Origin: an uncultured Flavobacteriaceae bacterium
GTDB taxonomy: Bacteria > Bacteroidota > Bacteroidia > Flavobacteriales > Flavobacteriaceae
Direction: 5' to 3'
Assembly: GCA_937136455.1 (NCBI GenBank)
Contig: CAKZOO010000039.1
Location: 1 to 64,000 of the forward strand
Length of the DNA: 64,000 nucleotides
The notes below the pieces were generated by a model. The model was given only the letters and a program-made list of their open reading frames with translations. It did not search any database and was not told the DNA's origin. Below, one piece after another: positions 17,315 through 24,295 of the stretch; the first letter of the stretch is position 1; each line of letters opens with the position of its first letter. The position numbers were made by a program, and so were the translations under genes.

Positions 17315-17377
17315 CAGGTTCGAATCCTGTTCTTGCTACACAGTAGAACCCTCAACCTTTTTTGGTTGGGGGTTTTT
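17300..17377 (+). repeat. Repeat R1: tRNA-3'-end-like segment plus terminator
   Basis: Bases 17315-17340 read like a tRNA T-arm and acceptor 3' strand: GCAGG TTCGAAT CCTGT, then TCTTGCTACA. A terminator hairpin follows: AACCCTCAACC (17347-17357), a T6 loop, GGTTGGGGGTT (17364-17374) and T residues. The same block recurs at 19.5 and 22.1 kb, and in part at 23.7 kb. No matching tRNA 5' half is present in the window. Such 3' tRNA fragments are typical attachment-site scars of integrating elements. Confidence 0.7.
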
Positions 17378-17488
17378 AATTTGTAAATAGCATTTGATTT
17401 TTATTTTAGCATCAATAAAACCGAAATGTTTTATCATGTATCCTAAATATATGGTGCTGTTAGACAGAAATACGTTAATAAAAAAGTG

Positions 17489-18001
17489 TCAAAAATTCTT
17501 TGTTAATTCAAAGAAAATCGGGTAATTTAATTCTATTTCTAAATCAAAAACTAAACTATCATTAAGGTAAACTTCATTTATGCCAATAGTTCTTTTCGAT
17601 ACTATATAACTCACTTCAATTGTGTCATTTTTTATCATGGAACTTCCCCAATCTATCATAAATTTTGTGCCATTTTCAAAAGAACTCGGATGAGGAATAA
17701 TTGTTATTACTTTTTTATTTAATGAATCTACCTTTGAAATAGTATATCCTTTTGGATAATCTAAATTTCTGAAATCATACAATTTTTTCTCTGTATTCTC
17801 CAGATTGAAAATTTGAATATTAGATTGATTGAGTTTATCACTAGAATCAAATAGAGATATACCAATAGTATCATGAACATCTAAATGCAGTTCATTGTAT
17901 ATTGAAGAACTAGGATATGCTACTAAGGGATCTAAAGTATTATCGTAGTTGCTGCAATTAACAAAAAATAATAAGAGTGATGTTTTAACAATTAATCTCA
18001 T
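17489..18001 (-). CDS. Lipoprotein partner of the C10 protease
   Basis: The 170-residue product starts MRLIVKTSLLLFFVNCSNYDN, a lipoprotein signal with lipobox FVNC. The mature part is predicted beta-rich, with no known motif. It lies 6 bases after the C10 protease gene on the same strand and under the same upstream palindrome, so the two are co-expressed. In Bacteroides fragilis and streptococci, C10 proteases are encoded beside small proteins that inhibit them; this gene could have that job. I see no recognisable inhibitor signature, so the role stays inference. Confidence 0.65.
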   Translation of the reverse strand: MRLIVKTSLLLFFVNCSNYDNTLDPLVAYPSSSIYNELHLDVHDTIGISLFDSSDKLNQSNIQIFNLENTEKKLYDFRNLDYPKGYTISKVDSLNKKVITIIPHPSSFENGTKFMIDWGSSMIKNDTIEVSYIVSKRTIGINEVYLNDSLVFDLEIELNYPIFFELTKNF

Positions 18002-18007
18002 AATAAT

Positions 18008-19273
18008 CTATTTAATGATATTATAAAGAATTTTCAAATTCTCATTATATACCGTTTTCCCACCATCAGAAGTAAAATTACCATATATATAGTATCCATC
18101 ATATTTGTATTGACCATACCCCCAATTCATATGGAAATAAACATTTCCATAATATGTACTTGTGTAATTTCCATATGTATCATACATACATTGTTTGATT
18201 CTTTTGAAACCATCAACTATCCATGCATGTCCAGATTTATTAATTAAATCCTCACCTCCCATAAGAACAGGCTTCGCATTTTTAAGATTTTGAATTATAT
18301 AATTTTCATTATAAGCAGAATATGTTACAGCTTTATAATTGAATGATGAAAATAATTCTTTAAATACAAGAGGGTTGACCTGAACAATTGTTCCATTCTC
18401 ACAGTCAATGGATTTATAGTCTATTTCATTGTAAGGATTAGGAATTTTATCCCAAATATCACTTATTAGTTTGGCGTTAAAATCATTCCCATATTCATCA
18501 GCCATATACTCCCACAAGTAGTTTGATGGGTGTTGAAAGTAATTGAAAATCATTGCTACAGCTACTGGAACACATCCAGCATGCGCATGACCTTTGTAAA
18601 GGGTTATACTTAAATTGTCTTCACAAATTAACTCCGGCATATATTTATTAAAAGGATAGAATTGACTCCATCTTGTAGTTAATAAAGGTAATACAGATTC
18701 AGTTGTTGATTCACAATCATTTGTAGGCTGGGGCAAAACTCCTCCTCCTTCTCCAGGGTCAGTGCCTGGAGGAGCCCCAAGCAACATATTCCATTCATAA
18801 AGTAATTCATCCGTTGAATTAAGTTGATTGGATATAATATCATTCATTTGAGTTTCAGCAAAAGTAATCCATGACTCAATATTATCATTTTGATTATCAA
18901 GCCTAAATGAATTTACATTATCATAGGCCAAAATTGGGATTGATGCTTTAGTTGATGAAATAATAACAAACCCTCCTCCTTCAAAATTCACAACATAAAA
19001 TGATGTATTTCCATTTTCATCAACATGCGGTAAGATTGATTGAATTTCTTTTTCTTGTAAAAGTTCAGATTTTCTAATCTGATTATCTTTGATGTCAGAC
19101 CTAGAATTGAACATTTCTGTTTTACTAAAATTTTTGGCAGCTAATGAAGCTATAGTAATATCAATTGATAAACTATTTTGATCATTTACATTAAGTTTTT
19201 GATCTAAATCGTTTTTATTACACGATACGACACTAATGAATAATAATAATAGGATTCTTCTCATAATTTTCAA
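18008..19273 (-). CDS. C10-family (streptopain-like) cysteine protease, lipoprotein
   Basis: The 421-residue protein has a lipoprotein signal (MRRILLLLFISVVSCNK, lipobox VVSC). A propeptide (~25-170) contains FYVVNFEGGGFVIISS, the segment typical of the Spi/C10 N-terminal domain. A linker rich in Pro and Gly leads to the catalytic domain. Cys234 in HAGCVPVAVAMI is the nucleophile and His349 in GHAWIVDGF the catalytic base, with MNWGYG near the end. Family members are secreted or surface proteases of Bacteroidota and streptococci. It is first in a two-gene unit with a small lipoprotein and has palindrome D 47 bases before its start. No T9SS sorting domain is present. Confidence 0.88.
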   Translation of the reverse strand: MKIMRRILLLLFISVVSCNKNDLDQKLNVNDQNSLSIDITIASLAAKNFSKTEMFNSRSDIKDNQIRKSELLQEKEIQSILPHVDENGNTSFYVVNFEGGGFVIISSTKASIPILAYDNVNSFRLDNQNDNIESWITFAETQMNDIISNQLNSTDELLYEWNMLLGAPPGTDPGEGGGVLPQPTNDCESTTESVLPLLTTRWSQFYPFNKYMPELICEDNLSITLYKGHAHAGCVPVAVAMIFNYFQHPSNYLWEYMADEYGNDFNAKLISDIWDKIPNPYNEIDYKSIDCENGTIVQVNPLVFKELFSSFNYKAVTYSAYNENYIIQNLKNAKPVLMGGEDLINKSGHAWIVDGFKRIKQCMYDTYGNYTSTYYGNVYFHMNWGYGQYKYDGYYIYGNFTSDGGKTVYNENLKILYNIIK

Positions 19274-19320
19274 ATTTTACTAAAATTAATTCATCTATAT
19301 CATGGAAATTTCCGAAAAAG

Positions 19321-19336
19321 GTCTAAAAATAAAGAC
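19321..19336. promoter_or_regulatory. Palindrome D, GTCT-N8-AGAC, upstream of the C10 protease
   Basis: GTCTAAAAATAAAGAC lies 47 bases before the C10 protease start on the minus strand. Read in the gene's direction, the ~58 bases from this site toward the gene closely resemble those after palindrome F (23609), including AGACCTTTTTC and ATGATAT at equal distances. This suggests two copies of one promoter. Confidence 0.6.
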
Positions 19337-19428
19337 TATTATTTTCAAAATAAATTATCAACGAAATGATTATCCAAGTATTCGAAATAATATTATTGTA
19401 TTAATAGTATCGCTAATCTTAGTTGGCA

Positions 19429-19560
19429 ATAGCTGAGTCAAAAGAAATCTTAAAGTGAAAACATCTAAATGAATTTCCTCAACTCATCCTCCAGTAGGTT
19501 CGACATCTTTTCTGCTCCCGCTACACAGTAGAACCCTCAACCTTTTTGGTTGGGGGTTTT
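19429..19560 (+). repeat. Repeat R2: upstream block, tRNA-end-like segment and terminator
   Basis: A left extension beginning ATAGCTGAGTCAAAA (19429) matches the start of R4 (23643). The core AGTAGGTTCGACATCTTTTC continues through TGCTCCCGCTACACAG, and a terminator follows (AACCCTCAACC at 19532, T5 loop, GGTTGGGGGTT, then T residues). The small stem AGTAG/CTGCT around the GTTCGA loop keeps pairing although its bases differ from the other copies (AGCAG/CTGTT, AACAG/CTGTT). The rest of the 462-base gap 19274-19735 holds palindromes D and E. Confidence 0.7.
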
Positions 19561-19657
19561 GTTTTTCAACGACTTTATTTTTGAAATCCTTACCGCTTAT
19601 CTAAAAAACATTCAATCATATTGGATTTATCTAAAATTAGATTGAAGCGACAAAATA

Positions 19658-19673
19658 GTCTTTTTTATTAGAC
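19658..19673. promoter_or_regulatory. Palindrome E, GTCT-N8-AGAC, upstream of the HExxH lipoprotein
   Basis: GTCTTTTTTATTAGAC followed by a seven-T run lies 62 bases before the ATG at 19736. It is the plus-strand counterpart of palindrome D; the two serve divergent transcription units on either side of repeat R2. Confidence 0.6.
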
Positions 19674-19735
19674 TTTTTTTTCCATGCTTATCCATTGCAA
19701 TTAGATACATTAATTGAAATTTTAAAAAATTTATT

Positions 19736-21229
19736 ATGAAAATAAGGCCGAGAATAACATATTTTTTAACAGTATTATTTTTAGTCAATGCTTGTCAAAA
19801 GGATACAACTTATGAGGAAATTGACTCATTAGCAACTATAGAAAATAAAGCTGAAACTATAAATAATGGATATAATTTAAAAAGAGCCAATCCTTCTAAC
19901 ATTGATCTCTTAAAAAATAGATTGAAAAAGAATCATTCAAATTTGAAATGGTCAAAGTACCAAAAAGCAACTAATGATTTTTGGGTGGATGACAGACATG
20001 TTCCTGTAGTAGTTGATTCAATCGGAAACAAAACTTATTCGTTTCTAATTAAAAGTCAATCTAAAATGCCAAATCAATTATTTAACTTAATTGTAATTGA
20101 AAGAACTGATGGAAGAAAGATAGCACCATTTGTAATGGAGTATATTTTTGAAAATAGTGACAAATACAGCTATCAGATATCAACAAATAGAAAATTTAAT
20201 GGTAAAATTAATATTTACAGCCTGAATAGTTTTATTTCTATTCACGGTTTACTGACATCAAGGGACGATTCAGTTCAACCTTGTTACGAAAATATTAGCA
20301 CTCAAGAAAGTAGTGATTCGACCTCGGGAGGTGATTCTAGTACAAGTACTTCAACAAGCGATGGAACTACTGGTGGAACCTACACTTTTGCACCACTTCC
20401 TGTTCCAAGTGAAGAGGAAGTACAAGAAACCTTGAAAGGTGTTTATGTTCCAGAAGATGGCGATTATTGTTCGTGTTATTTTCCTACTGAAAAGGGCGAA
20501 ATAACAGTGACAGAGGATACAACAACTGACCCTGACTGTCCAACTGAAGATGTTGTAGTTGCTGTAAATGCAGAGGAAGACACAATCATTAATAAATTGG
20601 AAGGTAAAATTTTGTGCGCATATGAAAAATTACTGAAAGATGATGATAATTATAATTGGATTACTGAAAATTTTGTTGACGAAACTGATAATTCATCAAC
20701 GTTTAATTTAATTTTTGAAATGAGTGATGAATTATCATTAGACACAAATGGAGCCACTCTACCGCCAAATATTAGTGGTATTGATAACACCTTCATTATA
20801 AAAATCAATAGATATAGATCAGAGAACATCAACACTAATTTAACTAATGCTAGGACTTTAATTCATGAATCAATTCATGTTAGATTAAGAGAATTTGTCT
20901 ACAGAAAATATGGAAAAATTGACACAAATAATTTTCCTGGAATTTTTGATTATTACAGAAGATATGCAATGAACTGGGACCATCAACAGATGGCAGCACA
21001 TTATCGTCAAACTATAGTTGAAGGATTAAAATATTTTGATAATAACAATCATACAGAAGAATACTACAATGCAATCGCTTGGGAAGGTTTGGCTCAAATT
21101 AAAGACAAAAATGGTGATAATGAACTAATTTACACAGAAGCTTGGAAAGAATTATCTTTATCTGAACAAAGCAAAATTTTACAAATAATAAGTAATGAAA
21201 AAAAATACGGTAATAAAGATTGTTTTTGA
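19736..21229 (+). CDS. Lipoprotein with an HExxH zinc-metalloprotease-like motif
   Basis: The 497-residue product has a lipoprotein signal (ITYFLTVLFLVNACQK, lipobox VNAC). A ~170-residue N-terminal domain follows, then a low-complexity Ser/Thr/Gly linker (~185-220), then a C-terminal domain containing LIHESIHVRLREF with His377, Glu378 and His381, the zinc-binding HExxH of zincins. An Asp/Glu-rich region downstream (YYNAIAWEGLAQIKD) might give the third ligand. I do not recognise a named peptidase family. It begins a three-gene unit with two small exported proteins (the next gene overlaps by 35 bases) under palindrome E. Confidence 0.7.
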   Translation: MKIRPRITYFLTVLFLVNACQKDTTYEEIDSLATIENKAETINNGYNLKRANPSNIDLLKNRLKKNHSNLKWSKYQKATNDFWVDDRHVPVVVDSIGNKTYSFLIKSQSKMPNQLFNLIVIERTDGRKIAPFVMEYIFENSDKYSYQISTNRKFNGKINIYSLNSFISIHGLLTSRDDSVQPCYENISTQESSDSTSGGDSSTSTSTSDGTTGGTYTFAPLPVPSEEEVQETLKGVYVPEDGDYCSCYFPTEKGEITVTEDTTTDPDCPTEDVVVAVNAEEDTIINKLEGKILCAYEKLLKDDDNYNWITENFVDETDNSSTFNLIFEMSDELSLDTNGATLPPNISGIDNTFIIKINRYRSENINTNLTNARTLIHESIHVRLREFVYRKYGKIDTNNFPGIFDYYRRYAMNWDHQQMAAHYRQTIVEGLKYFDNNNHTEEYYNAIAWEGLAQIKDKNGDNELIYTEAWKELSLSEQSKILQIISNEKKYGNKDCF

Positions 21230-21650
21230 AATTGCGGTAATAGTGTCTTTTATGATTCCTTTTACTTCATTGTCTCAATCTGTAAAACACTTAAAATTTG
21301 ACAATGATTTAGACAAAATAATAGTATTTAAAGACAAAACATATATAAAAGTACAAGATGCATATTTCAATATTTCGAGGTTTAATGATTCTACTAAAAT
21401 TTCTAAAATTGATTTAAACAAGGTGAATTTTTCAACTATAGAAAAATTAATAAAAGAATCTCAAAAATTCATTGATAGTATCAAATCAGATGAGGAACTT
21501 ATTAAAAAGGGATTTGTTAAGCTAATTGAAACCAATAATCAAATTTTTAATTATATCTACATCTACAAAGAAGAAACTCCAAATGAATTCTGGAAAATTC
21601 GAGTTTGGTGGGAAGATTTTTATGATCTGAAAATTTTTGATAATAATTAA
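21195..21650 (+). CDS. Small exported protein of the HExxH unit
   Basis: The 151-residue protein has a long hydrophobic N-terminal segment (VIKIVFEIAVIVSFMIPFTSLSQ), probably a signal peptide. A lysine-rich, mostly helical and strand-mixed mature part follows with no known motif. The start lies 35 bases inside the upstream HExxH gene, so translation is probably coupled. It could be an inhibitor, chaperone or immunity-type partner of that protein; there is no sequence proof. Confidence 0.6.
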   Translation: MKKNTVIKIVFEIAVIVSFMIPFTSLSQSVKHLKFDNDLDKIIVFKDKTYIKVQDAYFNISRFNDSTKISKIDLNKVNFSTIEKLIKESQKFIDSIKSDEELIKKGFVKLIETNNQIFNYIYIYKEETPNEFWKIRVWWEDFYDLKIFDNN

Positions 21651-21659
21651 TACTTTATC

Positions 21660-22037
21660 ATGAAAACTAAACTTTACTTCATTTTAATTCTATTTTGTTC
21701 CATTAAGTTATATTCTCAAGAGAAGAAATTAGACACAATTATTTTTCAATTTGATAAGAAAAATTTTAGCAAGAAAATTTCAGGAAAGAATACGTTATTT
21801 AAACCTGTATTTGACAGCGAGAACCCAGGTGTGGGTTTTTATTTAAAACTCAAAAATGCGAAACCTATTTTTAATAAATATTCTACCATTGATTTGAAAA
21901 AGTATCTAAGAAGTAAAGAGTTTCAAACAAATAATCATTTTGACAATCGTAAATTTTTTCAACTAAAAGATGTTAAATATTTTTTAATTGAAGACGATAA
22001 ATTAGTAGAAGTTGAGCCTGTTATTATAGTCTATTAA
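21660..22037 (+). CDS. Small exported protein, last gene of the HExxH unit
   Basis: The 125-residue product begins with a signal peptide (MKTKLYFILILFCSIKLYSQ) and then a basic, beta-rich mature part (FQFDKKNFSKKI...). No family is recognised. It starts 9 bases after the preceding gene, and repeat R3, with its terminator, follows about 55 bases later, closing this cassette. Confidence 0.6.
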   Translation: MKTKLYFILILFCSIKLYSQEKKLDTIIFQFDKKNFSKKISGKNTLFKPVFDSENPGVGFYLKLKNAKPIFNKYSTIDLKKYLRSKEFQTNNHFDNRKFFQLKDVKYFLIEDDKLVEVEPVIIVY

Positions 22038-22091
22038 ATTAGCATCATTGTAACACTCCCTAGCATATAGTCTTTTTTGATTTTAAAAAAT

Positions 22092-22181
22092 AGTTCTCTA
22101 ACTCCTCAACTAGCAGGTTCGACATTTTTTCTGTTCCCGTTACACAGTCGAACCCTCAACCTTTTTTGGTTGGGGGTTTTT
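22092..22181 (+). repeat. Repeat R3: tRNA-end-like segment plus terminator
   Basis: The core CTCAACTAGCAGGTTCGACA is identical to R1 through GGTTCGA, continues TTTTTTCTGTTCCCGTTACACAG and ends in the same terminator (AACCCTCAACC at 22151, T6 loop, GGTTGGGGGTT, T-run to 22181). It lacks the left extension seen in R2 and R4. The remaining bases up to 22346 show nothing I can name. Confidence 0.7.
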
Positions 22182-22346
22182 GAATTTAAAATCATAAACA
22201 ACTACAACTCTATTTAATTATTGTTACTAGGGATCATGCACAAAAGTTGTGTTTAAGCAAAAATTCCAGTTAATCTAAAGAGGAAGAATTCAACATTGAT
22301 CTACAATTGATCAAAATACATTCTATTCAATACTCATAGATTGAGT

Positions 22347-22763
22347 TCATAAATTATTATACTCTAATTCAATTTGAAAATATTTTTTATACCCAAAAGT
22401 TGAGAAATAAATTAACACAAAGAAGTAAAATAATGATAAATATTTTGAAATTTCAAAAAAGATAGAAAACTCTATCTTTGTGAAAAATGAAAAAATAAAA
22501 CTAAAAAAAATAATAGGCATCATGAAAAGTAACATTTTGTTATTCATGCATGAACCTATTTTAATTGTCGTATTAATATCTTTACTTAAAAGAAACTTTT
22601 GACTAGTGAAATACAAAAATTTAATTTGAAAATACGCTGAATTTTCTTTTAATTCGGTAATAATTGTGTCACCTGATTCTAAAATGTATTCATCATTATT
22701 TATATAATATTTATACACTGCAAAAAAATCTGTCAAATCCTTTTTTCTAATAATTTTAATCAT
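22347..22763 (-). CDS. Small membrane protein with two helices
   Basis: The 138-residue protein has a soluble N-terminal half (~1-75) and two adjacent membrane helices (~77-95 with MLLFMMPIIFFSFIFSFF, and ~105-123). It is the second gene after the glycine-rich lipoprotein (15-base gap) on the same strand. A small membrane protein after an exported protein with a hydrophobic Gly-rich tail is the usual layout of an immunity gene, but no known immunity family is recognised. Confidence 0.6.
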   Translation of the reverse strand: MIKIIRKKDLTDFFAVYKYYINNDEYILESGDTIITELKENSAYFQIKFLYFTSQKFLLSKDINTTIKIGSCMNNKMLLFMMPIIFFSFIFSFFTKIEFSIFFEISKYLSLFYFFVLIYFSTFGYKKYFQIELEYNNL

Positions 22764-22778
22764 TTTAATAGGGTTTTA

Positions 22779-23510
22779 TTAAATACATCCTCCATTTTCT
22801 TCTTCGACTTGAGCAGTTCTCACAATAAGAGAAGCAGCTCCACCTACCAACACTCCTCCAGGTCCAGTTAATAAAGCACCAAAAAATCCAACAACTGCAT
22901 CTGCTAAAATCACTTGAGAATTAGGGTCGCACAAAGCAGTTTGAAAGTTATTTTTTAGTAAATATTTATATGTAGCATCATTAGTCCACAGCTCTTTTGA
23001 AGCATTGTAGAATGATTCAAAAATTTTCATTTGGTCTGAAAATTTAGTGTCTTTTGAAGAGAGATTTAATTCTGAAAACCCTTTTGAAAGAATTCTGTTG
23101 TTGTAATATGCGTCAGTAATAAATTTAACCATTTCAGGGACAACACCATTTTTAGTGCCTAATTCTACTAATTTATTAAAAAACTTATCATTATAATTAA
23201 AATCATCTATGTTTTGATTGAGATCAAATATTTGATTTATAGCTGTATAGTCAATACTTGAAAATTCTTCAGGATGTAAACGCTTCATATTATCTTCCAT
23301 TAATTTAATTAAATCGCCTATTGTGACTATTGAATTTTTACTTGATTCTGATTGAATAACGGATAAAACAGCCTCATTATGATAATTTCCATAATTTTCA
23401 ACATCTAATTGAATGGGACTAGTTTGAATTTCTATATCAGTATTAGGTGTAGTACAAGACATAATCGTGAATAAAGTCAGGAATAATAGACATAAATTGA
23501 TTGATTTCAT
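22779..23510 (-). CDS. Lipoprotein with a glycine-rich hydrophobic C-terminus
   Basis: The 243-residue product has a lipoprotein signal (LLFLTLFTIMSCTT, lipobox IMSC) and a helical, polar middle. A striking C-terminal segment (~200-235) contains VVGFFGALLTGPGGVLVGGA, with a GxxxG-like spacing reminiscent of membrane-inserting glycine zippers or bacteriocins, and a final GGCI. The bulk is not a known toxin domain. It leads a two-gene unit with a small two-helix membrane protein, with palindrome F 98 bases upstream. An effector/immunity reading is attractive but unproven. Confidence 0.65.
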   Translation of the reverse strand: MKSINLCLLFLTLFTIMSCTTPNTDIEIQTSPIQLDVENYGNYHNEAVLSVIQSESSKNSIVTIGDLIKLMEDNMKRLHPEEFSSIDYTAINQIFDLNQNIDDFNYNDKFFNKLVELGTKNGVVPEMVKFITDAYYNNRILSKGFSELNLSSKDTKFSDQMKIFESFYNASKELWTNDATYKYLLKNNFQTALCDPNSQVILADAVVGFFGALLTGPGGVLVGGAASLIVRTAQVEEENGGCI

Positions 23511-23608
23511 TGCTTAAATTTTAGTTAAAAAATATTTTGAGGTAGAATTATTAAGATTTTAATTTCACTAAATTTAATTTATGAATATCATCGAGATCGC
23601 AGAAAAAG

Positions 23609-23624
23609 GTCTAAAAATTTAGAC
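23609..23624. promoter_or_regulatory. Palindrome F, GTCT-N8-AGAC, upstream of the glycine-rich lipoprotein
   Basis: GTCTAAAAATTTAGAC has perfect 7-bp arms, the most symmetric of the six sites, and lies 98 bases before the lipoprotein start on the minus strand. The promoter-side sequence strongly resembles that of palindrome D. Confidence 0.6.
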
Positions 23625-23642
23625 TATTAATTTTAATTAGAT

Positions 23643-23736
23643 ATAGCTAAGTCAAAATCAATTTCAATGAGAAAAACATCTATATGAATTTATCTAATTC
23701 CTCTTCCAACAGGTTCGACATTTTTTCTGTTCCCGC
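23643..23736 (+). repeat. Repeat R4: partial copy without terminator
   Basis: R4 shares the left extension (ATAGCTAAGTCAAAA) with R2 and the core AACAGGTTCGACATTTTTTC, then CCCGCT, with a perfect AACAG/CTGTT stem. It diverges right after CCCGCT, so the terminator half is missing. It is the last copy before the tRNA-Asp boundary. Confidence 0.65.
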
Positions 23737-24020
23737 TCAAAAGATTGTTGTTGTTCTCCTGTTACGGATTACTATTAAATAATTAATATCCATTATGGTA
23801 TAAAATAAAAATACTCATTTTTTAATGATGGAAGATGTGGAGTATAGATTTGTGTTTAAACCTATTGTAGTACTCTCTGATATTTTGACCATAAGGTTTT
23901 GTCTGAAAATCAAAATATTTATTTTCTAAAATAAACAGAAAAATTATTTTTAAAAATAAAGTTTATTTTTGAATACAACCCCTAAAACCGTCCCCGGTTT
24001 CGTCCCCGGTATAAATGAAA
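23737..24020. other. AT-rich stretch between R4 and tRNA-Asp, with a short tandem repeat
   Basis: No gene is seen. Near its right end (about 23989-24012) two 12-base copies, CGTCCCCGGTTT and CGTCCCCGGTAT, stand in tandem, GC-rich against an AT-rich background. On the minus strand they encode a PGTKPGT-like stretch ending at a nearby stop, possibly the tail of a lost gene such as an integrase; that is a guess. Confidence 0.4.
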
Positions 24021-24050
24021 AAGCCCGGAAACATTACTGCTTCCGGGCTT
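24021..24050 (-). terminator. Terminator downstream of tRNA-Asp
   Basis: AAGCCCGGAA and TTCCGGGCTT pair perfectly around a 10-base loop. On the minus strand the stem is followed by a T-run, so it ends the tRNA-Asp transcript. Confidence 0.85.
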
Positions 24051-24055
24051 GCTAG

Positions 24056-24129
24056 CGGTCTGGACGAGACTCGAACTCGCGACCCCCTGCGTGACAGGCA
24101 GGTATTCTAACCAACTGAACTACCAGACC
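24056..24129 (-). tRNA. tRNA-Asp (anticodon GUC)
   Basis: On the minus strand the acceptor GGTCTGG pairs with CCAGACC, the anticodon loop CTGTCAC contains GTC, and the T-loop is TTCGAGT with a CGCGA-type stem. The discriminator is G; CCA is not encoded. The 3' end points toward the AT-rich island, the usual geometry of tRNA-targeted integration. Core-type genes begin on the other side. Confidence 0.95.
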
Positions 24130-24144
24130 TCGCTATTGCGGATG

Positions 24145-24152
24145 CAAATATA
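24145..24152 (-). promoter_or_regulatory. TATATTTG -7 element of tRNA-Asp
   Basis: On the minus strand TATATTTG lies 15 bases before the tRNA 5' end, matching the Bacteroidota primary sigma factor -7 motif TAnnTTTG. Confidence 0.65.
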
Positions 24153-24295
24153 CATTCCTTATTTAATTGTGCAAATAAAAAATTGAGAAAAATTGCATTT
24201 TTTTTTTAAATCAGTTTTTGAATAAAATTCTAATAGGAAAACATATTCAAAATGGTTAATTTCACTAACTATACAACTAAACTAAACTTAAACAA

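Noticed and set aside
17300..17345. A functional tRNA gene at repeat R1
   Set aside because: T-arm and acceptor 3' strand look right, but no D-arm, anticodon arm or acceptor 5' strand precedes them; the upstream bases are the 3' end of a coding frame.
22028..22085. Further near-matches to the palindrome (GTCTATTAAATTAGCA at 22028, GTCTTTTTTGATTTTA at 22070)
   Set aside because: The right half-site is altered, one copy overlaps a stop codon, and neither precedes a gene in a suitable position; probably chance or decayed.
3980..23624. GTCT-N8-AGAC sites as intrinsic terminators (four are followed by T-runs)
   Set aside because: Arms are short and AT-rich, two of the six copies lack a T-run, and all lie upstream of starts rather than just after stop codons. 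An attenuator role cannot be fully excluded.
17300..23736. Integron cassette array with attC sites
   Set aside because: The repeats separate gene cassettes, but they show a tRNA T-arm-like core and terminator, not paired R/L boxes. Cassette genes point in both directions and no integron integrase is present in the window.
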